64,000 nucleotides of DNA from an uncultured Sutterella sp. (GCA_949282745.1 CASDQM010000041.1:1-64000), one strand, 5' to 3'; counted from the stretch's first letter, positions 9,078-17,712 are shown. Made by a program: numbers and translations. Notes: a model not told the origin generated them from the sequence alone.

Positions 9078-10171
9078 CGAACGAAACCGATGTGAAGTGG
9101 ATGCGTCGGGCGCTCGAAGTCGCTTCGGGGGCCGAACGCCTCTCCCCACCCAATCCGGCGGTCGGCGCCCTGATCGTTCGGGACGACCGTCTTCTTGCGC
9201 AGGGATTCACGCAGCGCGCGGGCGGTCCGCACGCAGAAGTGATGGCGCTTCGCGACGCCTTTGAAAAGGGCGTCGACACCGAGGGCGCCACGCTCTACGT
9301 GACGCTCGAACCCTGCTCGCACTATGGACGCACGCCTCCCTGCGCGCTCGCGGTGCGCGAGGCGCGCTTCGCGCGCGTCGTCATCGGGTCGCGCGACCCG
9401 AACCCCCTCGTCTCGGGGCGCGGCATCCGCATTCTCGAAGAGGCGGGCATCCGCGTGGACGGTCCGATTCTCGAAGAAGAGGCCTTCTGGAAGAACCGCG
9501 GCTTCATGACGAGAATGCGCACGGGACTCCCCTGGGTCCGCCTTAAGACGGCGGCGACGCTCGACGGCCGCACGGCCTTTCCCGACGGCCGTTCGCAGTG
9601 GATTACGGGTCCCGCCGCAAGAGAAGACAATTTCCACGCCCGCGGCCGCGCGGGCGCCGTGGTGACGGGCGTGGGCACCGTGCTCGCGGACGATCCGCAA
9701 ATGACGCCGCGCCTGCCCGATCAGGTCCGCATGCCGCTTCGCGTCGTGCTTGATTCGAAACTTCGCACGCCGCCCGAAGCGAAGCTCTTTCAGGCGCCGG
9801 GCGACGTTTTGATCGCCACGCTCTCGAAGGATGCCGGGCGCCGCGCCGCGCTCGAAGCTGCGGGCGCCGAGGTGCTCGAACTCCCGGGACATGAGGGCGC
9901 CGTCGACCTGCGGGCGCTTCTCGAGGAACTCGCCCGTCGGGATGTCAACGAAGTGCACGTCGAAGCGGGCGCCAGGCTCTCGGGGGCCTTCCTCGAAGCG
10001 GGGCTCGTCGACGAAATTCTCCTTTATCAGGCTCCCTGCCTTTTCGGCGAGGGCCTTCCCATTGCGACCCTGCCGCTTCCGGCCGCGCCGGGCGAGGCGC
10101 CGCGATGGATCATCGTTTCCACCGATCAGGTCGGCAACGACCTGCGTATTGTTTTGAAAAGAGGACAGTGA
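9074..10171 (+). CDS. ribD: Bifunctional riboflavin deaminase/reductase RibD
   Basis: A 365-residue enzyme catalysing the second and third steps of riboflavin synthesis. The N-terminal zinc deaminase shows PHAEVMAL (H53, E55) and PCSHYGRTPPC (C81, C90). The C-terminal reductase shows RLKTAATLDGRTA, GPAAREDNFHARGRAGAVV and DDPQMTPR for NADPH and substrate binding. The correct start is the ATG overlapping the nrdR stop (ATGA); the longer open frame upstream is fortuitous. The stop overlaps the ribE start by one base (TGATG). Confidence 0.97.
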   Translation: MTNETDVKWMRRALEVASGAERLSPPNPAVGALIVRDDRLLAQGFTQRAGGPHAEVMALRDAFEKGVDTEGATLYVTLEPCSHYGRTPPCALAVREARFARVVIGSRDPNPLVSGRGIRILEEAGIRVDGPILEEEAFWKNRGFMTRMRTGLPWVRLKTAATLDGRTAFPDGRSQWITGPAAREDNFHARGRAGAVVTGVGTVLADDPQMTPRLPDQVRMPLRVVLDSKLRTPPEAKLFQAPGDVLIATLSKDAGRRAALEAAGAEVLELPGHEGAVDLRALLEELARRDVNEVHVEAGARLSGAFLEAGLVDEILLYQAPCLFGEGLPIATLPLPAAPGEAPRWIIVSTDQVGNDLRIVLKRGQ

Positions 10172-10791
10172 TGTTTACCGGAATCATTCAAGCCGTCGGC
10201 AAAGTTCGCGAACCCGAAAAGCTCGGCAACGGCGTGCGCCTGACGATCCACGCACCCGATCTCGGACTCGAGGACGTCAAGGTGGGCGACTCGATCGCCG
10301 TCAACGGCGCCTGCATGACCGTGATCGAAAAGACCGACACCGACTTCAAGGTGGACGTCTCGGCCGAAAGCCTCTCGAAGACGACGGGCCTCAACACCTT
10401 CGGCGAAGTGAACCTTGAAAAAGCCATGCGCTTGGGCGATCGCGTCGACGGCCATCTCGTGAGCGGCCACGTCGACGGCGTGGGCCTCGTCGAATCGATG
10501 GAACCCGTCGCCGAATCCTGGCGTCTCGTCATCCGCGCCCCGCGCATGCTCTCTCCGTATCTCGCCTACAAGGGCTCGATCACGGTCAACGGCGTCTCGC
10601 TCACGATCAACAAGGTCGAGGACACCGCCATGGACACGCTCGTGACGATCAATCTGATCCCGCACACGGTTCAGGTGACGACGCTCAAGAATCTTCGCGC
10701 GCAGAGCGAAGTCAATCTCGAGATCGACACGATCGCCCGCTATGTCGAACGCATGGTGAGCCTGCAGAACGACGAAGACTCCCTCTTCTGA
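10171..10791 (+). CDS. ribE: Riboflavin synthase alpha subunit
   Basis: A 206-residue enzyme with two tandem lumazine-binding barrels that converts two 6,7-dimethyl-8-ribityllumazines to riboflavin. It starts with the hallmark MFTGIIQ; the first repeat has VGDSIAVNGACMTV and the second has KGSITVNGVSLTINKV, and the GHVDGVG segment lies between. ATG at 10171 overlaps the ribD stop, so translation is coupled. The name ribE is used for the alpha subunit; some genomes call it ribC. Confidence 0.96.
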   Translation: MFTGIIQAVGKVREPEKLGNGVRLTIHAPDLGLEDVKVGDSIAVNGACMTVIEKTDTDFKVDVSAESLSKTTGLNTFGEVNLEKAMRLGDRVDGHLVSGHVDGVGLVESMEPVAESWRLVIRAPRMLSPYLAYKGSITVNGVSLTINKVEDTAMDTLVTINLIPHTVQVTTLKNLRAQSEVNLEIDTIARYVERMVSLQNDEDSLF

Positions 10792-10814
10792 AAGCAGTTT
10801 TTTCCCGACTAAGC

Positions 10815-10861
10815 TACAATTCGAAGTAGTGCGACGAACCCGCCCGACATCGGGCGGGTTC
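10815..10861 (+). promoter_or_regulatory. ribE-ribH gap: -10 box and strong hairpin
   Basis: The 169-bp gap holds a -10-like TACAAT (10815-10820) without a clear -35, followed by a perfect 11-bp stem with a 4-nt ACAT loop (10836-10846 with 10851-10861). Only CTCTCG follows, so it is at best a weak terminator and may be a processing or attenuation hairpin. No ORF, FMN riboswitch signature or ribBA remnant is recognisable. The remaining 100 bp is leader to ribH, with CGGAG before its ATG. Confidence 0.45.
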
Positions 10862-10960
10862 TCTCGCTGAAGCCCTCGGACGCGTTTTTTGCGAAAGACG
10901 TCTTCCGGGTGGTCCGGTTTTTCTCATCCGCGCCGATTTGCGCGGTCCACGGAGCTGTAT

Positions 10961-11476
10961 ATGAACGAAATTGAAATCCCGCCCGAAGGCGACGATCTGT
11001 ACATTGCCATCGTGGTCGGCCGTTTCAATGAATATGCCGGTCGCGGTGAACTCGAAGCCTGCCTCGACGAATTGAAGAAGCTCGGTGTGCCCGAGGACAA
11101 CATCACGGTCATGCGGGTGCCCGGCGCCTTGGAAATTCCGATGGCTCTTTCGATGATCGCCCGCTCGTCTCCCTATGTCGACGCGATGATCGCGCTCGGC
11201 GCCGTCATCCGCGGCGAAACCTATCACTTCGAAATCGTTTCGAACGAATCGGCCCGCGGCATCATGGATCTCCAGCTCAAGACGGGGATTCCCATCGCCA
11301 ACGGCATTCTCACCTGCGAAACGGACGAACAGGCCGTCGAACGCTTGGAAATCAAGGGCCGCGACTGCGCCCGCTGCGCCGTCGAAATGGCCAACTACAG
11401 CCTCGCGTTCCAGGCTCTGCGCGAAGAGCAGGAAGGCGATGACGACGATGACGATGATGACGACGAGGAACGTTGA
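10961..11476 (+). CDS. ribH: Lumazine synthase
   Basis: A 171-residue 6,7-dimethyl-8-ribityllumazine synthase, forming the substrate of RibE. Recognisable blocks are VVGRFNEY, VPGALEIP, ALGAVIRGETYHFE (catalytic His 89) and GILTCET. ATG 10961 is preferred because the aligned protein begins there; an in-frame start at 10889 would add 24 unrelated residues. The family normally ends soon after the last helix; here it continues with a nine-aspartate run (160-168) and EER. nusB follows after 3 nt. Confidence 0.95.
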   Translation: MNEIEIPPEGDDLYIAIVVGRFNEYAGRGELEACLDELKKLGVPEDNITVMRVPGALEIPMALSMIARSSPYVDAMIALGAVIRGETYHFEIVSNESARGIMDLQLKTGIPIANGILTCETDEQAVERLEIKGRDCARCAVEMANYSLAFQALREEQEGDDDDDDDDDEER

Positions 11477-11479
11477 GCG

Positions 11480-11974
11480 ATGACGGAACGTTCTCCCCGC
11501 ATGAGCGCCGCGCATTCGAGCCGCCATCTCGCGCGCGTGTTCGCTCTGCTCGGTCTTTATCAGTGGCTCGCCGACCCCGAGCAGGACTACGCCGCCATTG
11601 AGGCGCACCTCGCCGGGCTCATCGAAGACGAAGGCGAACAGATCGAAGGCTGCGACATTCGTCCGAGCGATTTCGCCTCGTGCGACCGCACCTTCTTCCG
11701 CACGCTTCTCTCGGGCGTGCTCGACCGCATGACGGAAATCGAGCCGCTCGTCGCGAAGACGGTCGACCGCGATCTGTCGCGCGTCTCGCTCGTCGAGCGC
11801 GCCGTGCTCTTCATCGGCGCCTTCGAACTCCTCGCCTGTCCGGAGACGCCCTGGCGCGTCATCCTGAACGAAAGCGTGGAGCTCGCCAAGGAATTCGGCA
11901 GCGGTTACCGCTTCACGAACGCCGTGCTCGAGAAGATCGCGCACGAAGTTCGCCCCGCGGAAACGGCCGAATAA
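11480..11974 (+). CDS. nusB: Transcription antitermination factor NusB
   Basis: A 164-residue all-helical RNA-binding protein that works with NusE(S10) at boxA during rRNA transcription. Signature stretches are ARVFALLGLYQWL, the central LLSGVLDR, and the C-terminal ERAVLFIGAFELL followed by RVILNESVELAKEFG and FTNAVLEKIA. The N-terminus is a little longer than in E. coli. ribH-nusB linkage is a classic arrangement; a terminator follows. Confidence 0.95.
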   Translation: MTERSPRMSAAHSSRHLARVFALLGLYQWLADPEQDYAAIEAHLAGLIEDEGEQIEGCDIRPSDFASCDRTFFRTLLSGVLDRMTEIEPLVAKTVDRDLSRVSLVERAVLFIGAFELLACPETPWRVILNESVELAKEFGSGYRFTNAVLEKIAHEVRPAETAE

Positions 11975-12000
11975 GGTCCGCCGCCTCTCACTCCTTCAAC

Positions 12001-12036
12001 AAGGCCGCCCGGCACACGTGCCGCGACGGCCTTTTT
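12001..12036 (+). terminator. Intrinsic terminator after nusB
   Basis: AAGGCCG (12001-12007) pairs with CGGCCTT (12027-12033), enclosing a nested CGGCA/TGCCG stem, and TTTTT runs from 12032 to 12036. It ends the rib-nusB transcript 14 nt before thiL, so thiL either has low read-through or a promoter overlapping nusB. Confidence 0.75.
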
Positions 12037-12049
12037 CCCATCCGGAACC

Positions 12050-13024
12050 ATGTCCCAAGGCGAATTCGATCTGATCGCTCGACACTTCACCTTTCCCGCC
12101 TCGATCGGCCGCTGGCCTTCGGAGGGCGTGGGCGACGACTGCGCCCTTATCCGGCTCTCCGAGCGCACGCTCGCCGTGACGACCGACATGATGGCGGTGG
12201 GCACGCACTTCCTGCCCGACGTTTCGCCCCGCACGATGGGGAGAAAGGCGCTCGCCGTCAATCTCTCCGACCTTGCGGCGGCCGGAGCCGAGCCCCGCGC
12301 CTTCTTCCTCTCCATCTCGCTTCCGGAGCGCGACGACGCGTGGCTCGCGGCCTTCCGAACGGGACTCCTCGAAATGGCCGAGCGTTACGGCTGCGCGCTC
12401 CTCGGCGGCGACACCGTCAAGGCGCCCGAAGGGGCTCCCGTGTCGCTTTCGATCACGGCCATGGGGGAAATGCCCGCGGGAGAGGGACTCACCCGCGCGG
12501 GCGCGCGCGTCGGCGACGACGTGTGGTTGACCGGCACGACGGGGGACGCCTATGCGGCCCTCATGATCCGCACGAAGGTCTGGCGCGACGATAAGGGCGT
12601 TCTCGCCCGACTCGCTCCCCGCATGGACGATCCGACGCCCCGCGTCGCCGTGGGTTGCGGCCTGCGGCGCTTTGCGCACGCGGCCGTTGACGTTTCGGAC
12701 GGCCTTTTGCAGGACCTCGGGCACATTCTCGAGCGAAGCGGCGTGGGCGCCGTCCTCGAGTGGGACGCCTGTCCGAAGTCCGAGGCGCTTCGCGCCTTCT
12801 CGGAAGAGAAATGCCGCCGCGCCGTCCTCGGCGGAGGCGACGACTATGAACTCCTCTTTTGCGCCGCGTCCGAAGACCGTGCGCGCGTCGAGGCGCTCGC
12901 GCGCGAGACGAAGGTGCCGCTCACGAGAATCGGTCGGATCGTCGAGCGCGGTCTTCGCGTCGTGGACCGCGAAGGAGAGGAAATCCCGGTCGGCTCTTTC
13001 GGGTTCGATCACTTTGCTTCCTAG
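12050..13024 (+). CDS. thiL: Thiamine-monophosphate kinase
   Basis: A 324-residue kinase producing thiamine pyrophosphate from thiamine phosphate and ATP. The family's N-terminal metal and nucleotide motifs are plain: GVGDDCALI, TTDMMAVGTHF, KALAVNLSDLAAAGA and LLGGDTV; the second domain contains VDVSDGL and LGGGDDYELLF. Length is typical. No TPP riboswitch is visible. It is separated from pgpA by 3 nt. Confidence 0.96.
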   Translation: MSQGEFDLIARHFTFPASIGRWPSEGVGDDCALIRLSERTLAVTTDMMAVGTHFLPDVSPRTMGRKALAVNLSDLAAAGAEPRAFFLSISLPERDDAWLAAFRTGLLEMAERYGCALLGGDTVKAPEGAPVSLSITAMGEMPAGEGLTRAGARVGDDVWLTGTTGDAYAALMIRTKVWRDDKGVLARLAPRMDDPTPRVAVGCGLRRFAHAAVDVSDGLLQDLGHILERSGVGAVLEWDACPKSEALRAFSEEKCRRAVLGGGDDYELLFCAASEDRARVEALARETKVPLTRIGRIVERGLRVVDREGEEIPVGSFGFDHFAS

Positions 13025-13027
13025 GTC

Positions 13028-13549
13028 ATGCTCAAAGAAAAATACGGAAAAGATTCGCCTTCGCGAACGCACCCTCTGACGCTCTCCTTTGCGTTCTCGC
13101 ACCCGGCCCACATCTGGGCGACCTTCTTCGGCGTGGGACTTCTGCGTCCCGGCCCGGGCACCTGGGGCACGGTGGCGGGTGCGCTCGTCTATGCGCTCTA
13201 CGCGCCGTGGCTCTCCTTTGCGGGGGAAACCGCGCTCGCGGTCGCGGCGCTCGTTCTCGCGCTCTGGGCCTGCGGGCGCACGGCGCGCGACGCGGGGGTG
13301 GCCGATCACGGCTCGATCGTGATCGACGAAGTGGTGGCGATGTGGCTCGTCCTCCCCTTCGTGCCGCCCGAACCTCTTTGGTGGGCGGCGGCGATCGTGG
13401 TCTTTCGGATTCTCGACGTCTTCAAGTTCTGGCCGATCAGTTGGCTCGACCGCAATCTGAAGGGGGGCTTGGGCGTGATGATGGACGACGTGGCTGCGGC
13501 CTTCTTCACGGTGCTCGTCCTCGTTCTCGGCGGGGCGCTCCTCTTCTGA
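13028..13549 (+). CDS. pgpA: Phosphatidylglycerophosphatase A
   Basis: A 173-residue inner-membrane phosphatase that finishes phosphatidylglycerol synthesis by removing phosphate from PGP. Signature residues include FGVGLLRPGPGTWGT near residue 35 and the acidic IVIDEVVAMW and DDVAAAF segments that form the metal site. About four hydrophobic helices are evident. Next to thiL, as in many proteobacteria. Confidence 0.93.
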   Translation: MLKEKYGKDSPSRTHPLTLSFAFSHPAHIWATFFGVGLLRPGPGTWGTVAGALVYALYAPWLSFAGETALAVAALVLALWACGRTARDAGVADHGSIVIDEVVAMWLVLPFVPPEPLWWAAAIVVFRILDVFKFWPISWLDRNLKGGLGVMMDDVAAAFFTVLVLVLGGALLF

Positions 13550-13611
13550 GGTCTTGCGAATCCGAACAAATTTTCCCGCCCGGGGAAAAAGGCCGCATGC
13601 GGCCGAGCCGA

Positions 13612-13617
13612 TACAAT
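13612..13617 (+). promoter_or_regulatory. Probable -10 box for pncC
   Basis: TACAAT at 13612-13617 lies in the 152-bp pgpA-pncC gap, but no good -35 is found 16-18 bp upstream. The same gap holds a TTTTCCC/GGGAAAA hairpin (13571-13589) and a perfect 14-bp palindrome GGCCGCATGCGGCC (13591-13604), either of which may end the pgpA transcript or be a protein site. Confidence 0.35.
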
Positions 13618-13701
13618 GGGCGGATTCGAGGTCGATTCCGGCGTACGTGAGGCCGGACGACTTGCGCGGTTTTTTCTCACGAATTTTCCGGAGACGACTT
13701 C

Positions 13702-14247
13702 ATGTTGTGGTCCAAGGCCCTCTCGGTTCTCTCCGCCGAACTCGGTCTGCGGGCGCTCAAGAAAAACGCCGCCGTGGTGACGGCGGAAAGCTGCACGGCG
13801 GGCGGCATCGCCAACGCCATTGCGGCGACGCCGGGCGCGAGCGCCTGGCTGAAAGGCGGCTGGGTAACCTATCAGACCTCGCAGAAAATCGACTGGCTCG
13901 GCGTCCCCGAAGAGCTGATCGCCTCGGAGGGCGTGGTGAGCGAAGCCGTCGCCGAAGCGATGGCGCGCGGCGCGCTCGCGCGCACGCCCACGGCGAGTCA
14001 CGCCGTCGCGACGACGGGGGTGGCGGGGCCTTCGGGCGGAACCGACGACACGCCCGTCGGCACGGTCTGCATCGCCTGGGCCGACCGTCGGGCGGGCCAC
14101 ATCGTGACGGTGTCGCGCCGCATCCGCGTGCCGGGCTCCCGGGAGGACGTGACCGAGGGCGCCGTGCAGGTGGCCCTGCAGGGCCTCTCCGCGCTTCTCG
14201 ACGGGGAAAATCCCGCGTCCATGTTCTGCGAATTCCGTTCGCGTTGA
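13702..14247 (+). CDS. pncC: Nicotinamide-nucleotide amidohydrolase (CinA C-terminal family)
   Basis: A 181-residue stand-alone CinA C-terminal domain that deamidates nicotinamide mononucleotide, recycling the product of DNA ligase for NAD synthesis. The nucleophile region is VVTAESCTAGG (Ser30), and the later loop TTGVAGPSGG and the TVCIAW strand are typical. No N-terminal MoCF-like domain is present, as in E. coli PncC. Followed 15 nt later by the CNNM-family gene. Confidence 0.92.
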   Translation: MLWSKALSVLSAELGLRALKKNAAVVTAESCTAGGIANAIAATPGASAWLKGGWVTYQTSQKIDWLGVPEELIASEGVVSEAVAEAMARGALARTPTASHAVATTGVAGPSGGTDDTPVGTVCIAWADRRAGHIVTVSRRIRVPGSREDVTEGAVQVALQGLSALLDGENPASMFCEFRSR

Positions 14248-14262
14248 TTCTTACTCTTTCGT

Positions 14263-15582
14263 ATGTCCAGTTCTCTAGATCTTCTCCTTCTTCTCGCCCT
14301 CATCCTGCTCAACGGCGTCTTCGCGCTTTCGGAAATCGCGCTGGTGACGAGCCGCAAGGCGCGTCTGAGCGCCATGGAGGAGGACGGCGTTTCGGGGGCC
14401 TCCCGGGCGCGCGAACTCAATGAAGAACCCACGCGCGCGCTCTCGACGATTCAGGTCGGCATCACTTCGATCGGCATTCTCTCGGGCATCGTCGGCGAAT
14501 CCGCGCTCGCCAAGCCCGTGGCGGGCTGGCTCATGGAGTTCGGCGTCGCCAAGGAAACGGCGGGGGTCGCCGGGATCGTCCTCGTCGTCGTGCTCGTGAC
14601 GTATTTCTCGATCGTGTTGGGCGAACTCGTTCCCAAGCGCCTCGGACAGCTCGCGCCCGAACGGCTCGCCTGCCGCGTCGCCGAACCCATTCACACGCTC
14701 TCGCGCGTGGCGGCTCCCTTCGTGCGGCTCCTGAGCGTCTCGACCGAAGCCATCCTGAAGCGCATCGGCGGCAACAATGCGGGCGAAGCCGCCGTGACGG
14801 AAGAGGAGATCCACGCCCTCATCAACGAAGGCGAAGCTTCGGGCGTGATCGAAAAGGTCGAACGCGAAATGGTCCGCAACGTCTTCCGTCTGGACGACCG
14901 TCAGGTGACCTCCCTCATGATTCCCCGCTCCGAAATCGAATGGATCGATCTCGAGGAGGACGAGGCGCTCAACATGGAAAAGATCCGCACGAGCAAGCGC
15001 TCGCGCCTGCCGGTGTGCGAAGGAAGCCTCGATCAGGTGAAGGGCATCTGTTCGACCCGCACGCTTTTGCAGCAGATGATGGAAAAGGGTCGCCCGGACT
15101 TCCGCGGCAATCTCGCCCCCGTCGTCTACGTGCCTGAATCCCTCACGGGGATGGAACTTCTGGAAAACTTCCGCAAGAACGACACCCAGATGGCGCTCGT
15201 CGTCGACGAATACGGCGACATTCAGGGGCTCGTGACGCCGCGCGACCTGCTCGAAGCGATCGCCGGAGAATTCAAGCCCGAACAGCCCGGCGACGAGTGG
15301 GCCAAGGCCCGAGAAGACGGCTCCTTCCTCCTCGACGGGATCATTCCGATTCCGGAAATGAAGGACGCGCTCCTTTTGAAGCACGTCCCGCAGGAAGAGG
15401 AAAACCGCTACAGCACGCTCGCGGGGATGCTCATGCTACTCCTCGGGCGTCTGCCGCGCGAGGGCGACGTCGTCGAGTGGGACAACTGGCGCTTTGAAAT
15501 CGTGGACATGGACGGCCGACGCATCGACAAGGTGATCGTCACGCCCGTGAAGAAGCCGCAGACGGAGGAAAAGAATGCATAA
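14263..15582 (+). CDS. CNNM/CBS-domain membrane transporter (HlyC/CorC, PaeA-like)
   Basis: A 439-residue protein with an N-terminal CNNM transmembrane region (about residues 1-175; ALSEIALVTSRKARLSAM and LGELVPKRLGQLAPE are the usual signatures), two CBS domains (about 195-330; LMIPRSEIEWIDL and LVVDEYGDIQGLVTPRD) and a C-terminal CorC_HlyC transporter-associated domain ending WRFEIVDMDGRRIDKV. Relatives are implicated in magnesium/cobalt or polyamine export; E. coli PaeA (YtfL) has the same layout. Substrate cannot be read from sequence. It overlaps the next gene by 8 bp. Confidence 0.85.
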   Translation: MSSSLDLLLLLALILLNGVFALSEIALVTSRKARLSAMEEDGVSGASRARELNEEPTRALSTIQVGITSIGILSGIVGESALAKPVAGWLMEFGVAKETAGVAGIVLVVVLVTYFSIVLGELVPKRLGQLAPERLACRVAEPIHTLSRVAAPFVRLLSVSTEAILKRIGGNNAGEAAVTEEEIHALINEGEASGVIEKVEREMVRNVFRLDDRQVTSLMIPRSEIEWIDLEEDEALNMEKIRTSKRSRLPVCEGSLDQVKGICSTRTLLQQMMEKGRPDFRGNLAPVVYVPESLTGMELLENFRKNDTQMALVVDEYGDIQGLVTPRDLLEAIAGEFKPEQPGDEWAKAREDGSFLLDGIIPIPEMKDALLLKHVPQEEENRYSTLAGMLMLLLGRLPREGDVVEWDNWRFEIVDMDGRRIDKVIVTPVKKPQTEEKNA

Positions 15583-16792
15583 GGGGATTGCGGGGGCGAT
15601 CGGCCTCGTCGTGCTCGCCGGGGCGGGCTTCGGCGGCCTGGCCGCCTGGCAGGGCTCGGAAGTCGACGCCTTTCACGGAAAGACGATTCCGCTCCCCGGA
15701 GACGTCTTCGAAGCGAAGGTTTCGACGCAGAAGCTCGATTTCCTGCACCGCGGCGTCCTTGTGGAAGTCCGCGCGAAGGGTGCGGGGACGGACATTCCCG
15801 CGGTGGCGACCTGGTCGGGCGAAGCGTCCCTGGGGCTCTCGCCCCGTCTTCGCCTCGTCCTCTCGGAAGAGGACAAGCGCGCGGCGGGCCTTGAGATGGA
15901 CGACGAACTGACGGTGGGCTTCTCCCCCTTCGGGCGCGAGAAGGATCTGCAGCTGCGGCTCCAAAACCTCAAGGCGACCGAGGCGGATCTTCTCTGCGAG
16001 ACGGCGGACTACAGCCTCTCGATCGACCTCGACCGCTCGGTCGCGCGCATCCAGGGGGCGCCGCTACGCTGCACGATGCCCGCGGCGAACCTCGTCTTCG
16101 AGGCGGGGCCCGTGACGCTCACCTACGACGGGTGGACGGACGACCCCTACGTTGGGCGCCTTGCGACCGAAATCGAGTCGCTTCGCTACGGCGACGAATG
16201 GCGCGTCGGTCGGGTGCGCACCCTCTCGAGCACAACCAAGGCTGCGGCCCCCGAAGGCAAGGACGGCAAGACGGGCGGCGTTCTCGACACGGTGAACGTC
16301 ACCTACGGACAGGCCTTCGAGTGGGAGATGGAAAACGTTTCCTCGGTCTATCTTCCCATCGAAACGAAGCGCTTCGTCGTCCGTACGCACGCCGACAAGA
16401 TGCCCGCGCGCGTCTTTGACTACCTGATGGCGCTCGCCGTGCAGGGCGATTTCGGCGGCGCCGATCCGCTCGAAGCCGTGGGCGTGCTGCAGGACGCCTT
16501 CGTGCGGGGCGGCTTCACGGTGGACGTGGACGAAAGCCGCTGGGAGACGAACGTGGGCGAGGCCTCCTTTGCCGGACGGCTCGCCGCGATGAAGACGGAC
16601 GAAAACGCTCCGATGCAGCTCGGCGCCTTCTCGCTTCTGTGCGACGAAACGCTCCTCAGGACCGTCTCGGGCGCCGAGGGCGAAGCCCTAGTGCGCGAAG
16701 GCTATCTGAAGAAGTCCGGGGACGGAAAGCTCTCCGCGCAGATCGTCATCGACGAAGAAAAGGTGTCGGTGAACGGCAAGAGAATCTTCTGA
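15575..16792 (+). CDS. DUF945 (YdgA-like) exported protein
   Basis: A 405-residue protein with one N-terminal hydrophobic segment (GAIGLVVLAGAGFGGLAAW) that should act as signal or anchor, leaving the rest in the periplasm. The GLAAWQGSEVDA start and the C-terminal pattern of GYLKKSGDGKL followed by VSVNGKRIF match the layout of DUF945/YdgA proteins, whose function is unclear. Similarity is weak, so this is a tentative family call. Translation is coupled to the CNNM gene by an 8-bp overlap, suggesting a shared membrane-related job. A terminator follows. Confidence 0.6.
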   Translation: MHKGIAGAIGLVVLAGAGFGGLAAWQGSEVDAFHGKTIPLPGDVFEAKVSTQKLDFLHRGVLVEVRAKGAGTDIPAVATWSGEASLGLSPRLRLVLSEEDKRAAGLEMDDELTVGFSPFGREKDLQLRLQNLKATEADLLCETADYSLSIDLDRSVARIQGAPLRCTMPAANLVFEAGPVTLTYDGWTDDPYVGRLATEIESLRYGDEWRVGRVRTLSSTTKAAAPEGKDGKTGGVLDTVNVTYGQAFEWEMENVSSVYLPIETKRFVVRTHADKMPARVFDYLMALAVQGDFGGADPLEAVGVLQDAFVRGGFTVDVDESRWETNVGEASFAGRLAAMKTDENAPMQLGAFSLLCDETLLRTVSGAEGEALVREGYLKKSGDGKLSAQIVIDEEKVSVNGKRIF

Positions 16793-16838
16793 CGAAGGGC
16801 CCGGACCGCCGGTTCGGACCTGTCGCTCATGATGCGCA

Positions 16839-16872
16839 AACGGCCCGCCGACCGAAAAGGTCGCGGGCCGTT
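16839..16872. terminator. Bidirectional terminator between the DUF945 gene and pyrF
   Basis: AACGGCCCG-C-CGACC pairs with GGTCGCGGGCCGTT around a GAAAA loop (14 pairs, one bulged base). It lies between convergent genes; TTCTCAC follows on plus and TTTGCGC on minus. Confidence 0.65.
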
Positions 16873-16896
16873 CTCACAAGGGAAAATCGCGGAAAA

Positions 16897-17712
16897 TCAG
16901 CGGGCCGCGTTGATCGCGTCGCGCGTGGCGATCGCCGCCTTGCGGGCGGCTTCGCGCCAGTCGTCTTCGGCGCTCGCGTAGAGGATGGCGCGGCCCGAAT
17001 TGATGACCATGCCGTCCTTCTTGGCGGTCACGCCCGCGCGCACGGCGGCGTCGATGTCGCCGCCCTGGGCGCCGATGCCCGGCACGAGGAGCGGCAGATC
17101 GGGCGCGATGCGGCGCACGTTGGCGAGTTCGTTCGGGTAGGTGGCGCCCACGACGAGGCCGAGCTGACCCGAGACGTTCCATTCGGTCGCCGCCAGACGG
17201 GCGATGCGCTCGTAGATCTTTTCGCCGTTCACTTCGAGCATCTGGAAGTCGTCGCCCCCCTTGTTGGAGGTGCGGCACAGAACGAAGGCGCCGCGGTCCG
17301 CGTAGGAGAGGTAGGGCATGATCGTGTCGTAGCCCATGAAGGGGGAGAGCGTCACGCAGTCGGCGTTGTAGCGCTCGAAGGCTTCGCGGGCGTAATGCTC
17401 GGCCGTGGAGCCGATGTCGCCGCGCTTGGCGTCGAGAATCACGGGGATGTCGGGATGGTGCTCGTGAATGTGGCGGATGACCGCCTCGAGCACTTCTTCG
17501 CCGCCGCGGCTCGAAGCGAAATAGGCGATCTGCGGCTTGAAGGCGCACACGAGATCGTGCGTGGCGTCGACGATGCCCGTGCAGAACTTCAGCACGGCTT
17601 CGGGGTCGCCCTGCAGTTCCTTCGGGAAGCGCGAGGGATTCGGATCCAACCCCACGCAGAGGAGCGTGTTGTCGTCATGCCAGCGGCGGGAGAGCTTTTC
17701 CGTAAATTTCAT
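16897..17712 (-). CDS. pyrF: Orotidine-5'-phosphate decarboxylase (type 2)
   Basis: A 271-residue enzyme performing the last step of UMP synthesis. It belongs to the longer type 2 group (about 270 residues) found in betaproteobacteria and mycobacteria, shown by CVGLDPNPSRFP at the start and the catalytic DAKRGDIGSTAEHYA block with the Lys-Asp pair. Further motifs are LSPFMGYDTI and VPGIGAQGGD. The ATG at 17712 is the conserved start (MKFTEKL); the frame continues upstream without meaning. No firm promoter was identified in the 150-bp region before it. Confidence 0.96.
   Translation of the reverse strand: MKFTEKLSRRWHDDNTLLCVGLDPNPSRFPKELQGDPEAVLKFCTGIVDATHDLVCAFKPQIAYFASSRGGEEVLEAVIRHIHEHHPDIPVILDAKRGDIGSTAEHYAREAFERYNADCVTLSPFMGYDTIMPYLSYADRGAFVLCRTSNKGGDDFQMLEVNGEKIYERIARLAATEWNVSGQLGLVVGATYPNELANVRRIAPDLPLLVPGIGAQGGDIDAAVRAGVTAKKDGMVINSGRAILYASAEDDWREAARKAAIATRDAINAAR

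Noticed and set aside
12000-12050. TPP riboswitch upstream of thiL
   Set aside because: The gap is only about 75 bp and contains a simple terminator; no CTGAGA or related thi-box element.
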